Shown here piece by piece: positions 35,022 to 45,500 of a stretch of DNA of 52,043 nucleotides (within the stretch, counting starts at the first letter, position 1; every line of letters begins with the position of its first letter). Origin of the DNA: Algimonas arctica (GTDB lineage: Bacteria > Pseudomonadota > Alphaproteobacteria > Caulobacterales > Maricaulaceae); NCBI RefSeq assembly GCF_014652695.1, contig NZ_BMZH01000014.1, forward strand, positions 1 to 52,043, given 5' to 3'. A program made the position numbers and the translations under genes. The notes under the pieces are model-generated. The model saw only the letters and a list, made by a program, of their open reading frames with translations, was not told the DNA's origin and did not search any database.

Positions 35022-35900
35022 ATGTCAGGATTTGGCCCAGATGGAACGGTTGATCTGCAAGATTTGCGGATAAAGCTTTATGACCTTTTCGGTCATCGCT
35101 ATTCGGCTGTCTCGCCGTCGCCCGGCGCGCTTATGTTGCTGACTGCGGCGAATATGCTGCAGTCTCCGAACGGGCTCTTTCGCTGTCGCGGGCGGGTTCG
35201 CGGTGTGAGTTTTAACAGCAAGCGGTTCAGTGTGCAGGAAGTCTGCGCTAATATCGGCGATTATGACGCCGAGGCTGGGTTTGATGGGCTGATAGTTTCC
35301 GTGTCGCATGCTTTGCCGATTTATGGCCGCACGGTTGTCTTGCCCGATCAGGGCGATCAGAGGCCACGCCATATTGATGGCATGAAACAAGTTGCCTTTC
35401 CGACGCGACCCTCTGACGCCAAATTAGAAGTCTATGCGGATGATCAGACCGAAGGGCGCTTACTGATTCAACCCGGTTTTATCGACCGATTCGTAGAGTT
35501 GAGCGCAGAATTTAACTCAGAGATGAGCGCGAGTGTGGCCTTTGCCGGACGACAAATGCATGTCGTCCTCCCGGGCGGAGATTTGACGCGTTTTTCTAAG
35601 GACGTCTCGTTTTATAAACACGATACGGCGGCGGACCATATTGCCAGTGAAATTGGCCGTCTTTTCGATGTGGTTGCGCAAGTGGACGCGTTGCATGTCA
35701 GCGCAGATCGGCGTGGCTCGGCAGAGATAGAAAAAGCGCGTAAGGATTATTACCGCACGAAATCTCAATCAGTTGTGCCAATGGTCAAGGCTGCGATGAA
35801 AGCCGGGATCGTCACCGATAGTCGGCGGGCGAAATACCTCACGCACGAAGCCGCGATGATCGATCCGTCTCTACACGGACTGATGATGCCAAGCGCCTAA
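35022..35900 (+). CDS. Soluble paralogue of the DUF3137-type protein
   Basis: The 292-residue protein has no membrane helix. Its middle part matches the upstream neighbour: TEGRLLIQPGFIDRFVEL here, VEGRVILDPAFMQKMVDL there, with the same following strand spacing. It therefore looks like a diverged copy that lost the transmembrane segments. Function unknown. The start is at an ATG 48 bases after the previous stop. A TTAACCAT half-site lies immediately upstream, but a full CtrA site is not present. Confidence 0.6.
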   Translation: MSGFGPDGTVDLQDLRIKLYDLFGHRYSAVSPSPGALMLLTAANMLQSPNGLFRCRGRVRGVSFNSKRFSVQEVCANIGDYDAEAGFDGLIVSVSHALPIYGRTVVLPDQGDQRPRHIDGMKQVAFPTRPSDAKLEVYADDQTEGRLLIQPGFIDRFVELSAEFNSEMSASVAFAGRQMHVVLPGGDLTRFSKDVSFYKHDTAADHIASEIGRLFDVVAQVDALHVSADRRGSAEIEKARKDYYRTKSQSVVPMVKAAMKAGIVTDSRRAKYLTHEAAMIDPSLHGLMMPSA

Positions 35901-35914
35901 TAAGGTTTTTTGCG

Positions 35915-36856
35915 CTAGAGCGCGCGACTGATGAGCCAGATTAAATAGCCCAGATAGGCGGTTAACATCACGGCACCTTCCCAACGCATCACCTTGCGTT
36001 GTGTGGCCGCAAAGACGAACATCATGACAGTTGCGATGATTAGGACGGCTCCGTCGATCCACGAAAATCCTGCCGCGCTTATATCGAACGATAGCGGAAA
36101 AAATATGCCGGTGATGCCGAGAATGGCAAGGCCGTTGAAAATGTTCGAGCCCACAATATTAGCGAACGCCAGTTGATTCTCTCGCTTTAGAGACGCCAAA
36201 ATTGACGCGGTCGCTTCGGGCAGAGACGTGCCAATCCCGACAATTGTAATCCCGATGATGGCTTCGGATATACCGTAACCGCGCGCAATTGAGCTTGCAC
36301 CCCGGATCAATCCTTCTGCCCCAATCACAAGCAAGGTCACGCCTGCGAAGACGAACATCATGTCGATCGGGAACGGTTTGTGTATTTTCATTGGATTGAC
36401 GGGCTCCGCAGGGAGGCGGATGTCAGCGCGTATCGAGAGAAAGAGATAGACAACGAAGATCAAGACGAGTGCCGCCGCTCCGAGAATCGGAATGCCGCCG
36501 AAAATGATCCAGGCCATACACCCGATCGAACTGGCCATCACAAAGACGAAATCACGGCGGAGTTCCGTCATCTGAGTCGCAATCGGGAGGATCAGAGCTG
36601 AAACGCCCAATATCATCAAAATATTGGCGATATTGCTGCCGAGCACATTGCCAAAGGCGATATCATTTGCGCCCTTAGCCGCCGCACCAAAGGTCGCAAC
36701 GAATTCAGGCATTGATGTGCCAAAGCCAAGCAGGAGAACGCCGATCAAAGCGCGAGACAGGCCGAAGCGTTCTGCGATGCCGACGCTGCCACGGATCAGC
36801 ATTTCGCCGCCTGCCACTAGCAGGGCTAGCCCGCCAATGACGAGAAGGACGTTCAA
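35915..36856 (-). CDS. Calcium/sodium antiporter, CaCA family (YrbG type)
   Basis: The 313-residue inner-membrane protein has about ten helices and the two inverted alpha repeats of cation/Ca exchangers, GFGTSMPEFVATF and GIGTSLPEATASI, each with the essential Glu. It probably exchanges Ca for Na or protons. Family length (300-330). A ferredoxin gene lies three bases upstream in the same direction. Confidence 0.9.
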   Translation of the reverse strand: MNVLLVIGGLALLVAGGEMLIRGSVGIAERFGLSRALIGVLLLGFGTSMPEFVATFGAAAKGANDIAFGNVLGSNIANILMILGVSALILPIATQMTELRRDFVFVMASSIGCMAWIIFGGIPILGAAALVLIFVVYLFLSIRADIRLPAEPVNPMKIHKPFPIDMMFVFAGVTLLVIGAEGLIRGASSIARGYGISEAIIGITIVGIGTSLPEATASILASLKRENQLAFANIVGSNIFNGLAILGITGIFFPLSFDISAAGFSWIDGAVLIIATVMMFVFAATQRKVMRWEGAVMLTAYLGYLIWLISRAL

Positions 36857-36859
36857 GCT

Positions 36860-37177
36860 TTACTGACTTTCAGGGGTCGTGATCTCGATTCCGTCGAGAT
36901 CATCAGAGAGCAGGATTTGGCAGCTCAGGCGGGAATTATCCTGAACATTCTCGGCGAAATCGAGCATGCTGTCTTCCATGTCTTCTTTCGCTTTGAGCTT
37001 TCCCATCCACGCGTCGCCGACATAAACATGGCATGTCGCGCAAGCGCATGCGCCGCCGCAATCGGCATCAATGCCGGGAATCATATTGGCGACAGCGACT
37101 TCCATAACAGATGTGCCGTTTTTCGCTTCGACTTCGCGGGTCTCACCTGCATGATCGCGGAAAATAACTTTGGTCAC
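36860..37177 (-). CDS. 2Fe-2S ferredoxin, adrenodoxin type
   Basis: The 105-residue protein carries the ligand pattern Cys40-x5-Cys46-x2-Cys49 (in [12 protein letters not shown]) and the distant Cys in SRLSCQI. This is the mitochondrial-type (adrenodoxin/FdxB-like) ferredoxin fold. It transfers electrons, for example to P450 or iron-sulfur assembly, but no partner is adjacent. The start is GTG 37177, with AGGAGC five bases before it; the open frame runs to 37195. Confidence 0.9.
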   Translation of the reverse strand: MTKVIFRDHAGETREVEAKNGTSVMEVAVANMIPGIDADCGGACACATCHVYVGDAWMGKLKAKEDMEDSMLDFAENVQDNSRLSCQILLSDDLDGIEITTPESQ

Positions 37178-37254
37178 GGTCGCTCCTTTTACCACTACGG
37201 ACTGTGCTGCGGGTTAGTTAAGCGCTTGCCCTCAAAAGGCAAGGCGGTAGATGC

Positions 37255-37692
37255 GTGAGTAAGGTGAGAGCGATTAAACTAAAAACCGAAATCGACACGC
37301 TGGCCTTGGGCGCGCGTCTAGCCTCCGTTCTGCAGGCCGGAGATATTGTTCTACTGTCTGGTGGCTTGGGGGCTGGAAAGACGACGCTCGCGCGCGGGTT
37401 GATCCAATCGCGCCTCGGTGAAATTGATGTCCCGTCCCCGACCTACACACTCGTCCAAGCCTATGATTGGGGCGACGTTGAATTGTGGCATTGCGACCTC
37501 TATCGCTTAGACCGTCCAGATGATGCCTATGAATTAGGGTTGATGGACGCGATGGGCGAAGAGATCGTTCTGATCGAATGGGCAGATAAGCTGGGCGCGC
37601 TTTGCCCCGGTAACGCCCTACGCATTGATTTAAGCTTTGACGGGGATAGCCGCATCGCCACACTCTCGGGTTGGGAAGAACGAAATGTCTGA
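37255..37692 (+). CDS. tsaE: tRNA t6A threonylcarbamoyl ATPase subunit TsaE
   Basis: The 145-residue P-loop ATPase helps TsaB/TsaD make t6A37 in tRNA. It has GGLGAGKTTLARG (residues 36-48), SPTYTLVQAYD and LIEWADKLG, and full family length. The start is GTG 37255, the first codon of the matching N-terminus. A small hairpin, CTTGCC/GGCAAG, precedes it. The stop overlaps the next start. Confidence 0.95.
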   Translation: MSKVRAIKLKTEIDTLALGARLASVLQAGDIVLLSGGLGAGKTTLARGLIQSRLGEIDVPSPTYTLVQAYDWGDVELWHCDLYRLDRPDDAYELGLMDAMGEEIVLIEWADKLGALCPGNALRIDLSFDGDSRIATLSGWEERNV

Positions 37693-38767
37693 ACGACGTG
37701 TATTTTTAGAAGAGTTCGTCGCCCGCGCTGGATGGGGTGAGGCGGATCGGGAGGACATCCAAGGGGATGCTTCAACGCGGAGCTATTCGCGCTTAACGAT
37801 GGGCGACCGTAAAGCCGTCCTGATGAACGCGCCAAAAGGGGACGAAGATTTGGGAGAACCGGAGGGTGCAAGCGTCGAAATACGCCGGGCTCTTGGTTAC
37901 AATGCGTCGGCTCGACTGGCCGGACCAAATTTGGAAGCGTTTTTAACGGTGGCGGCGGAATTGTCGATGCGGGGCTTGTCTGCGCCGCATATTATTGCGG
38001 CTGATGTTGATTTGGGATTCGCCTTGCTCGAGGATTTTGGAGACGGTGATTTCTGGCGGGTTATTCACGCTGACCCAGCGATGGAACGCCCGCTCTACGA
38101 AGCTGCGGTTGATGTTTTGGCCGTGATATACCGGTCCAGCTTTCCGTCTAAACCCTCTTTCCAGGGCCATACGTGGCACATCCGCGAGTATGATGAAGTC
38201 GCGCTTTTGGCGGAAACTGATCTGTTTCTTGATTTCTATGCGCCGGATGTTGGTCGTCCGGTCAGTGACGTCGCGCGCGCGGAGTTTTACGACTTATGGC
38301 GCGCGGCCTTCGTCTGTTTGGAAGCGCACGCGCCGGGGCTTTGTTTGCGGGACTTTCACGCGCAAAACCTGTTCTGGCTACCCGACCGCAAAGGCCAAGC
38401 GCGCATCGGTTTGATCGACTTTCAAGACGCGCTAATGGCGCATCCGGCTTATGATTTGGCGAGCTTCCTTGAAGACGCCCGCCGTGATGTCGATCCTGAG
38501 CTATATGAGCCGCTCAAACAGCGGTTCTGCGAGAAAGCTGGGTTACGCTATGATGATGATTTTCAAGCCGCATATGCGGTGATGGCGGCGCAGCGCAATA
38601 CCAAGGTCATTGGTTTTCCTGTCCGCGCGGATGTGAAATTCGGAAAGCCGCAATATCGCAGTCTGATTCCGCGCGTACGCGCGTATCTGAAACGCGATCT
38701 CTCGCATCCGGCCTGCGCCGGTTTGCGCCGCTGGTTTGAAATAAACGTGCCAGAGGTGATGCAGTGA
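37685..38767 (+). CDS. amgK: N-acetylmuramate/N-acetylglucosamine kinase AmgK
   Basis: The 360-residue phosphotransferase has the aminoglycoside-kinase fold: GDASTRSYSRL as ATP loop, LRDFHAQNLFWLP as catalytic loop and GLIDFQDAL as the metal-binding site. AmgK phosphorylates recovered MurNAc and GlcNAc at C1. The next gene is the MurU partner, which confirms the job. The start ATG overlaps the tsaE end by eight bases; the open frame begins earlier (37637). Confidence 0.9.
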   Translation: MSERRVFLEEFVARAGWGEADREDIQGDASTRSYSRLTMGDRKAVLMNAPKGDEDLGEPEGASVEIRRALGYNASARLAGPNLEAFLTVAAELSMRGLSAPHIIAADVDLGFALLEDFGDGDFWRVIHADPAMERPLYEAAVDVLAVIYRSSFPSKPSFQGHTWHIREYDEVALLAETDLFLDFYAPDVGRPVSDVARAEFYDLWRAAFVCLEAHAPGLCLRDFHAQNLFWLPDRKGQARIGLIDFQDALMAHPAYDLASFLEDARRDVDPELYEPLKQRFCEKAGLRYDDDFQAAYAVMAAQRNTKVIGFPVRADVKFGKPQYRSLIPRVRAYLKRDLSHPACAGLRRWFEINVPEVMQ

Positions 38768-39483
38768 TCGAAACGGCAATGGTGATGGCGGCGGGTCACG
38801 GGACGCGGATGCGGCCGCTGACCGATGATCGATCCAAGGCGATGGTTGTCGTCGCGGGTCGTCCGTTGATTGACCATATGCTCGACCGTCTCGATGATGC
38901 GGGCGTCAAACGCGCTATAGTCAACGTCCATGCACACCCCGATCATCTCGAAGCGCATTTAAAGGCCCGAACTCGCGGTCCGAAAATCAAAATATCCTGT
39001 GAGCGGGCGGCACTGTTAGAAACGGGCGGGGGAGTCGTGAAAGCCTTACCTTTGTTAGGCGATGCCCCGATCCTGATTTGTAATATTGATGCTGTGTGGA
39101 CCGAGTTCTCGCCCGTCATCCAAGCCCTATTCCAAGCGTGGGATGAGGAAGAGATGGATGATCTATTCCTGCTCGCCCCGACGCAGGATTGTCTCGGCTT
39201 TGATGGGCCTGGGGACTTTGATATGAACCGGTTGGGGCAGCTGGATTGGCGAACCGGAGCCACTGCGCCGTGGGTTTATGCCGGGGTGCAAATTTTCACA
39301 CCGGCACGGGCGAAAGGCTATCCGCAGACTCGATTTTCGCGCACTGAAATTTGGCGCAAGACCATCGCGCGGCGACGTGTTTTCGGCCTCCCGATTCCGG
39401 GCTATTGGATGCATGTCGGTGATCCGCGCGCCGTCAAAGCGGCAGAAGCCGTCGTCGCCCAAGATACCGGGGTGTCCGCTTGA
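38764..39483 (+). CDS. murU: MurNAc-1-phosphate uridylyltransferase MurU
   Basis: The 239-residue nucleotidyltransferase has the signature MVMAAGHGTRMRPLTDDRSK (residues 5-24) and the GGGVVKALPLL motif. With AmgK it makes UDP-MurNAc from recovered MurNAc, bypassing de novo synthesis and fosfomycin-sensitive MurA. GTGA overlap with amgK. The later AddAB genes are joined only by operon packing. Confidence 0.9.
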   Translation: MIETAMVMAAGHGTRMRPLTDDRSKAMVVVAGRPLIDHMLDRLDDAGVKRAIVNVHAHPDHLEAHLKARTRGPKIKISCERAALLETGGGVVKALPLLGDAPILICNIDAVWTEFSPVIQALFQAWDEEEMDDLFLLAPTQDCLGFDGPGDFDMNRLGQLDWRTGATAPWVYAGVQIFTPARAKGYPQTRFSRTEIWRKTIARRRVFGLPIPGYWMHVGDPRAVKAAEAVVAQDTGVSA

Positions 39484-42400
39484 GCGTCGTCTATAATATG
39501 CCGTCGGGCGTGCCGTTTCTACGGTCACTGGCGCATGGTTTACAGACCCATTATGGCGATGACCTTCAAAACGGATTAGTCTTGTTACCGACCCGTCGCG
39601 CCGCCCGGGCGTTAGAGTTTGCGTTTGTTCACGCGGCGGCTGCGCGCGGCGTTCAAGCCGCGCTCCTCCCGCGGCTAAGACCGTTGGCGGACGTAAATCC
39701 GGACGAACCGCCATTTGAGCCGGGCGAGCTGGCGGGGCGGGTTAAACCCGCTATTGATCCGGTGCAGCGCCGGTTTGAAATCGCCAAGCTCGTCGCCCGC
39801 TACCATGAACGTGCGTCTGATCTTCCCCTCGACCCGGCGACGGCGCTGCATATGGCGGATCCGTTGATCGACATCATGGATGATGCGGCGATGGAGCAAG
39901 TCAGCATTACCGACCAACCGGAATGGCAACGCGTGTGTTCTGAGGCGGCGACACATTTTCAACATGCCGCGCAGCTCTATCAAATCGTTGAGCAATATTG
40001 GCCGGAACGGTTGGCCGAATTGGTGATGATGGATCCTTCTGAACGGCGTGTCGCATTGTTGAATGCGCTATCAGACATTTGGTCGGAGACGCCGCCGGAT
40101 TATCCTGTCATTGTTGCGGGATCGACAGGGACGCTGAAGGCGACCGCGCGTCTCATGAAGGTCGTTGCAAATATGCCGCGCGGGATGGTCGTGCTGCCGG
40201 GGTTGCAAGATGAGCTTCCGGATAAAGTCTGGAATTCGATTGATGCGCGCCACCCGCAATCCTCGCTCAAAGGTCTGCTCGGTGTAATGGAGATTGATCG
40301 CCAAGACGTGCCGATTTGGCCGTGGGTGGTTGGGGCTGAGGACCGTTCGCTGGCCCGAAAGCGACGCCGTATTCTCGCGGAAGCTTTGTTGCCTGTTGAT
40401 GCAACAGGGGACTGGTTGGAACGGATCGTGACGTTGACGGCGGGTGAGGGCGCGGATGTTTTCGAGACAGCGTTAGAAAGCCTGTCTTTGATTGAGGCCA
40501 ACACAGATGCCGAAGAGGCGCTCGCCATTGCTTTGATTATGCGTGAAACGCTTGAGACGCCGGGACGGACGGCCGCGCTCGTCACACCGGATCAGCTTTT
40601 GTCTCAAAGGGTGCGCGCGCGACTGGCCCGGTGGGGCGTCGATGTTGCGATGAGCCAAGGTGTACCCGTGGAGCAAACACCCGTGGGTGTGTTCCTAACG
40701 TCACTGCTGGAGATCGCCCAAGATCCAAATGGCCCAATCGAAATCTCCCTTATCCTCTCCAGTGAGCTAACGTCTTTGGGGCAAGCAATTGGTGACGTTA
40801 AAGCGGAATGGGAAGTAATTGAACGTAAATTTTTCAGGGGCTTAAGGCCATCAATTGATGTGGTCGATACACTTGAACTAGTACAATCCTTATATGCGGC
40901 AGCGGCGCCATTGCTGACACTGCAAGACACGGCGACACCCGACATTTGGGCCTCTGCCCTGATCGATACGGCTAATGCTTTGGCGACAACGGACGTCGTC
41001 TTTGGCGCTGCGCGTGTCTGGGTGGGCGACGGTGGCGGGCAAGCTGCGAGTGTATTGGACGGGATTATCGCCCACGGCGCGTCACTGCCAGTGACGGATA
41101 TTCAAGGCTTCGCGCAGCTGCTCCGATCACTGCTGCAAGGCGCAGTCGCGCGGCCCATAGGTGACACGCATCCCCGGTTACAAATCTTAGGACCGCTTGA
41201 AGCGCGATTGCTGGATGTTGATGATATTATTCTCGGCGGGCTCAATGAGGGCACGTGGCCGGGTGGTGTGAATTCTGGACCCTTCTTGTCACGCGGTATG
41301 CGCGAGCAGATGAAACTTTCGCTCCCTGAGCGGCGCTACGGTTTGGCGGCGCATGATTTCGCAGAACTGTCCGCCAACCCGACTGTTTATCTGACACGAT
41401 CCGAAAAATCCGACAGCGGACCGACTGTTGCTAGCCGTTGGGTCTGGCGTCTGAAAACAATCATTGCGGGCACGGTGACGCCAAAGCCGGACGAAAAGCC
41501 GAAAGACCTAGAGAAGAGACAGGATGCCAAAGTGGCTGATCTGCTTGGGACCGGGCAACATTATCTTGATTGGGCGCGTCAGATGGACCGCCCTAAAAAA
41601 CTGACTCCCGTCTTGAGACCCAATCCGAAACCGCCTGTGGACAAACGCTGGGCGCGACAGGGTCGACAGATTTCTATTACCGGTGTCTCCAAATGGATAC
41701 GCGACCCCTACAGCCTATTCGCACGCGAAGTGTTGCGATTAAAACCTCTCGATGCATTGGATGCGCCCCTCGACGCGCGCCACTTTGGTTCGGCCATGCA
41801 CGAAGGTATTGAGTGTTATATTCGCGCCTATTTATCTGGTGATATCAAATCATTACACGATCCAGTGAATGTAGAAAAACTGCAAAAGCACTTGCGATCC
41901 CAGCTTCTCTCCCACGGGTTTGAACCTGACGAAGTGTTCAAAGAAACCCCCCGTTTGGAAGCGGTCAGCGCAGCCTTAATGGCTTGGTTTGCGCAGCGTC
42001 ATACGGATGGGTATGACGTCGTCGGCACGGAAGTGAATGCGAAGTCTAAGCTCAGCGGACTGGACTTTGATCTCAAAGGTCAGCTCGATCTCGTCGAGCA
42101 ATCCCCGACCGGATATGCCTTCACCGATTTCAAAACAGGAAGCCCGGCGACGGTTAAAACCGTTGCAGCTGGGTTTGATCTGCAATTGCCGTTGGCGGCG
42201 TGGCTCGCGGCGCAAGGCGCGCTGGACGGTCACAAAGCGGGGGAAACGGATCAGCTTGGCTATGTGCGGATCAAAGGCTCCAATGATGACTTCTCACACG
42301 CTTACGTTTCGGCACCTGCCCGTAATGCGGCGTCTGCGGGTGAACTCGCAGCAGAGGCGATGAATATCCTGACAAAGCTGATTACGGCTTATGATGATCC

Positions 42401-42515
42401 GGACACGGGTTATCCGTCACAGCCGCGCGCACAATATACGGATGACTATGGGGACTATGACGATCTCGCCCGACGGGATGAATGGTCCGCCGTCAGTGAC
42501 GGCGGGGAAACATAG
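39480..42515 (+). CDS. addB: Double-strand break repair protein AddB
   Basis: This 1011-residue protein is the alphaproteobacterial AddB partner of the helicase-nuclease AddAB. The helicase-like part includes LLPTRRAARALE near the start and the C-terminal RecB-type nuclease domain has GQLDLVEQSPTGYAFTDFKTG-like residues (Asp, Asp-x-Lys pattern). It starts at TTG 39480 with a 4-base overlap of murU (TTGA). The middle part (about 40740-40920) is somewhat richer in AT. Confidence 0.93.
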   Translation: MSVVYNMPSGVPFLRSLAHGLQTHYGDDLQNGLVLLPTRRAARALEFAFVHAAAARGVQAALLPRLRPLADVNPDEPPFEPGELAGRVKPAIDPVQRRFEIAKLVARYHERASDLPLDPATALHMADPLIDIMDDAAMEQVSITDQPEWQRVCSEAATHFQHAAQLYQIVEQYWPERLAELVMMDPSERRVALLNALSDIWSETPPDYPVIVAGSTGTLKATARLMKVVANMPRGMVVLPGLQDELPDKVWNSIDARHPQSSLKGLLGVMEIDRQDVPIWPWVVGAEDRSLARKRRRILAEALLPVDATGDWLERIVTLTAGEGADVFETALESLSLIEANTDAEEALAIALIMRETLETPGRTAALVTPDQLLSQRVRARLARWGVDVAMSQGVPVEQTPVGVFLTSLLEIAQDPNGPIEISLILSSELTSLGQAIGDVKAEWEVIERKFFRGLRPSIDVVDTLELVQSLYAAAAPLLTLQDTATPDIWASALIDTANALATTDVVFGAARVWVGDGGGQAASVLDGIIAHGASLPVTDIQGFAQLLRSLLQGAVARPIGDTHPRLQILGPLEARLLDVDDIILGGLNEGTWPGGVNSGPFLSRGMREQMKLSLPERRYGLAAHDFAELSANPTVYLTRSEKSDSGPTVASRWVWRLKTIIAGTVTPKPDEKPKDLEKRQDAKVADLLGTGQHYLDWARQMDRPKKLTPVLRPNPKPPVDKRWARQGRQISITGVSKWIRDPYSLFAREVLRLKPLDALDAPLDARHFGSAMHEGIECYIRAYLSGDIKSLHDPVNVEKLQKHLRSQLLSHGFEPDEVFKETPRLEAVSAALMAWFAQRHTDGYDVVGTEVNAKSKLSGLDFDLKGQLDLVEQSPTGYAFTDFKTGSPATVKTVAAGFDLQLPLAAWLAAQGALDGHKAGETDQLGYVRIKGSNDDFSHAYVSAPARNAASAGELAAEAMNILTKLITAYDDPDTGYPSQPRAQYTDDYGDYDDLARRDEWSAVSDGGET

Positions 42516-42516
42516 C

Positions 42517-45500
42517 ATGACCCGTCTCACGATTACAGATGCGACAGTACGCCAACGTGATGCGGCGGATCCGTCCGTGCCGCGAATCGTCAATGCGAAT
42601 GCCGGGTCCGGCAAGACGAAGGTCCTCGTTGACCGAGTCTCCCGTATCCTCTTGCAGGGGACTGACCCGGATAAAATCCTCTGCCTGACGTATACGCGCG
42701 CTGCCGCGTCCGAAATGCAGGAGCGCTTGTTCGAGACTTTGTCGAAATGGTCTATCGCGCAGGATGACCGGCTCAAAGACGTGCTGGCTGACCTGTATGG
42801 TATGCCGTTCGAGCAGATCAGGCCGAGTTTAAGCATCAATGTCGTACGGACCTTGTTCGCGCGCGCGTTAGAAACACCCGAAGGCCTTAAGGTCATGACG
42901 ATCCATGCGTTTTGTGAACGCATCATAGGGCGGTTTCCGATTGAAGCGGGCATTATGCCCGGATTTGATCCGCTGGATGAGCCGGAGACGAAAGCATTGC
43001 TCGTCGCGGGGCGGAGAGCGCTTCTAGCGGAAGCACGCGACACAGAAGACCTGCGCGGAGCCTTGCACTATATGGCGAAAGCCAAGGCGGACTCGACAAT
43101 AGACGCGATGATGTTCTCCGCCGCGCGAGATTTCGAAAAAACGCAAAAATGGGTCGGGGCTGGTGGTGTTGGACCGTTTCGAACTGATTCCGGTTTGGCC
43201 GCCAATGAAACGGCGCAGACAATTGCGAGTTCGGCTTGGCAATCGACTGACTTTGGCCATGTTAGAGCGATCGCCGCACTTTGCGCGTCATCATCCTCAA
43301 AAGCCGCACAGAGCTTTGTTGATCTCGTCAAACAGTTGGATGCGGAAGTGGATCCGGGCGCAGCCTTTGACCTCTACTCCGATGTGTTCTTGACAAAAGA
43401 TGGCAGCCCGCGAAAACGGGTGCTGGTTAAAGGCGTCACGGATCAGGATAATTTTATCAGCGCGGGAAGCGCTGAATTCGACCGTATTTACACTGCTGTC
43501 CTAAAGATAAAAGCCGTCCGCATTGCTGAAATGAGCGAGGCGCTTCTCACATTGGGGCATAGGCTCGGACAGCTTTATCAACGCGATAAACACTCGGCAC
43601 GTGGCTTGGACTTCAACGATTTGATATTGAAAACACGCGACCTTTTGATGCGCCGCGATGTGTCGGATTGGGTGGCCTATAAACTGGACGGCGGGGTCGA
43701 ACATGTTTTGCTCGATGAGGCGCAGGATACATCGCCCGTTCAGTGGGAAATTATTGATGCGCTGACGCTGCCGTTTGAGCAGGAGAGTCCGGATCGTTCC
43801 ACCCGGCCGCGAACATTCTTCGCGGTTGGCGATCCAAAGCAATCGATTTACCGCTTTAACGGTGCGGCCCCCGATATCTTCATGGAGAGTGTGCGGACGC
43901 GGACTGCGCCGGGTGACAGCCCTGTACAGCTCCGCATGTCGTTTCGCTCCGCGCAACAAGTGCTCAATGTCGTTGATGCGCTCTTTTTGGACCAAGGCGG
44001 TATGGCGGCGATGTTTGACGCGGCCGCGCGGCCTGAACCGTCCGATTTGGTTCGTCACGACGCCGCACGGACCGATGACGGTCTTGTCGAGCTGTGGCCA
44101 CTCGCCCCAAAGTCAGAAATGGCGGAGGAGAATAAGCCGTGGGATACAACGCCTGTTGATGGCCAAAGTGATGGTGATCCGCGTGTCCGCCTCGCGCGCG
44201 AAATTGCCGGATCGATTAGACATTGGATTGATAGTGGCGAACCTGTTTTTGACAGGGACCTGAAACGACATAGACCCATGCATGGCGGCGATGTGCTGAT
44301 CCTCGTGCAGAACCGGGTTGGGGGATTGTTTGATGCGCTCATTAAGGCGTTGAAGGTCGAAAAATTGCCTGTCGCGGGCGCGGATCGATTAGTCTTGCAA
44401 AACGCGCTGGTCGTCCGCGATTTGTTGGCGATCACCCGCTTTGTGCTGTTGCCACGCGATTGTCTTAGCCTCGCGGAAGCGCTGAAATCCCCGCTGTTCG
44501 ACCTCAATGATGATCAGCTGTTCGCGCTCAGCGTGGACCGAACGGGGACACTGTGGGAGGCCGTGCAATCGCGCGACCTGGACTTGGCCGCAGCCATTCA
44601 AACCATTCGCGATGACGCTGGTTTGGCACCCTATGACTTCTTTGCGCGGTTGCTTGATCGCACAGGCCCGAAGGGGGTCACGTACCGTGAAGCTTTATTT
44701 GCCCGCTTGGGCCTAGAAGCGCGCGAAGCCTTGGATGCATTTCTTGCGATTGCGTTGGCGCATCAGCAACATCAGGCCCCAAGCTTACAACGGTTCGTGC
44801 AAGTTTTCACAACGGATACGGTTGAGATTAAGCGCGACAAAGATCCGGCGGGGCGCGAAGTTCGCGTTATGACTGTTCACGGCGCAAAGGGGCTCGAAGC
44901 CCCGGTCGTCTTCCTCCCTGATACGACACGGGCGCCGCGAGCCTCCTCCGGTGGTCTAATCAAAGCGGGCGATAGCTTTATTCTCGCGCCCTCATCGAAG
45001 GACAGCACACCTCTCGTCGATGGCTATAAAGCCGCGAATGATCTTGAGGATCAGCGTGAATATATGCGGCTACTCTATGTTGCGATGACCCGCGCCGAAA
45101 GCCGTCTTGTCGTCTGTGGGTATCATCACGGCGCGAAAGATGACGGTTATGCCGACGGGAGTTGGTATCACTGGGTCAATAAAACCATGCTGGCGATGGA
45201 CGGGGCTGAGCCGTTCTCCACCGCCTTTGACGTGGATACGGGGACGGGTCGACGCTATGGTGCGCGGCCAGAAAAAAGCGCGCAAAGGTCCGACGATAAG
45301 CAGAAGGGGCTGGCGGCTCTGCCAGACTGGATCACCGTGCCTGCCGCAATCGAAGCCCGAAGACATCAGACAGCGTCGCCCAGTTCGCTTTTGGCGCGCC
45401 AAGCGCCGATCGCGCGCGTGCCAGGGCAGGGGCGTCTCTTACGGGGTATCTTGATCCATCGCCTTTTGGAAATCTTACCAGACCATGCGCCGTCACGACG

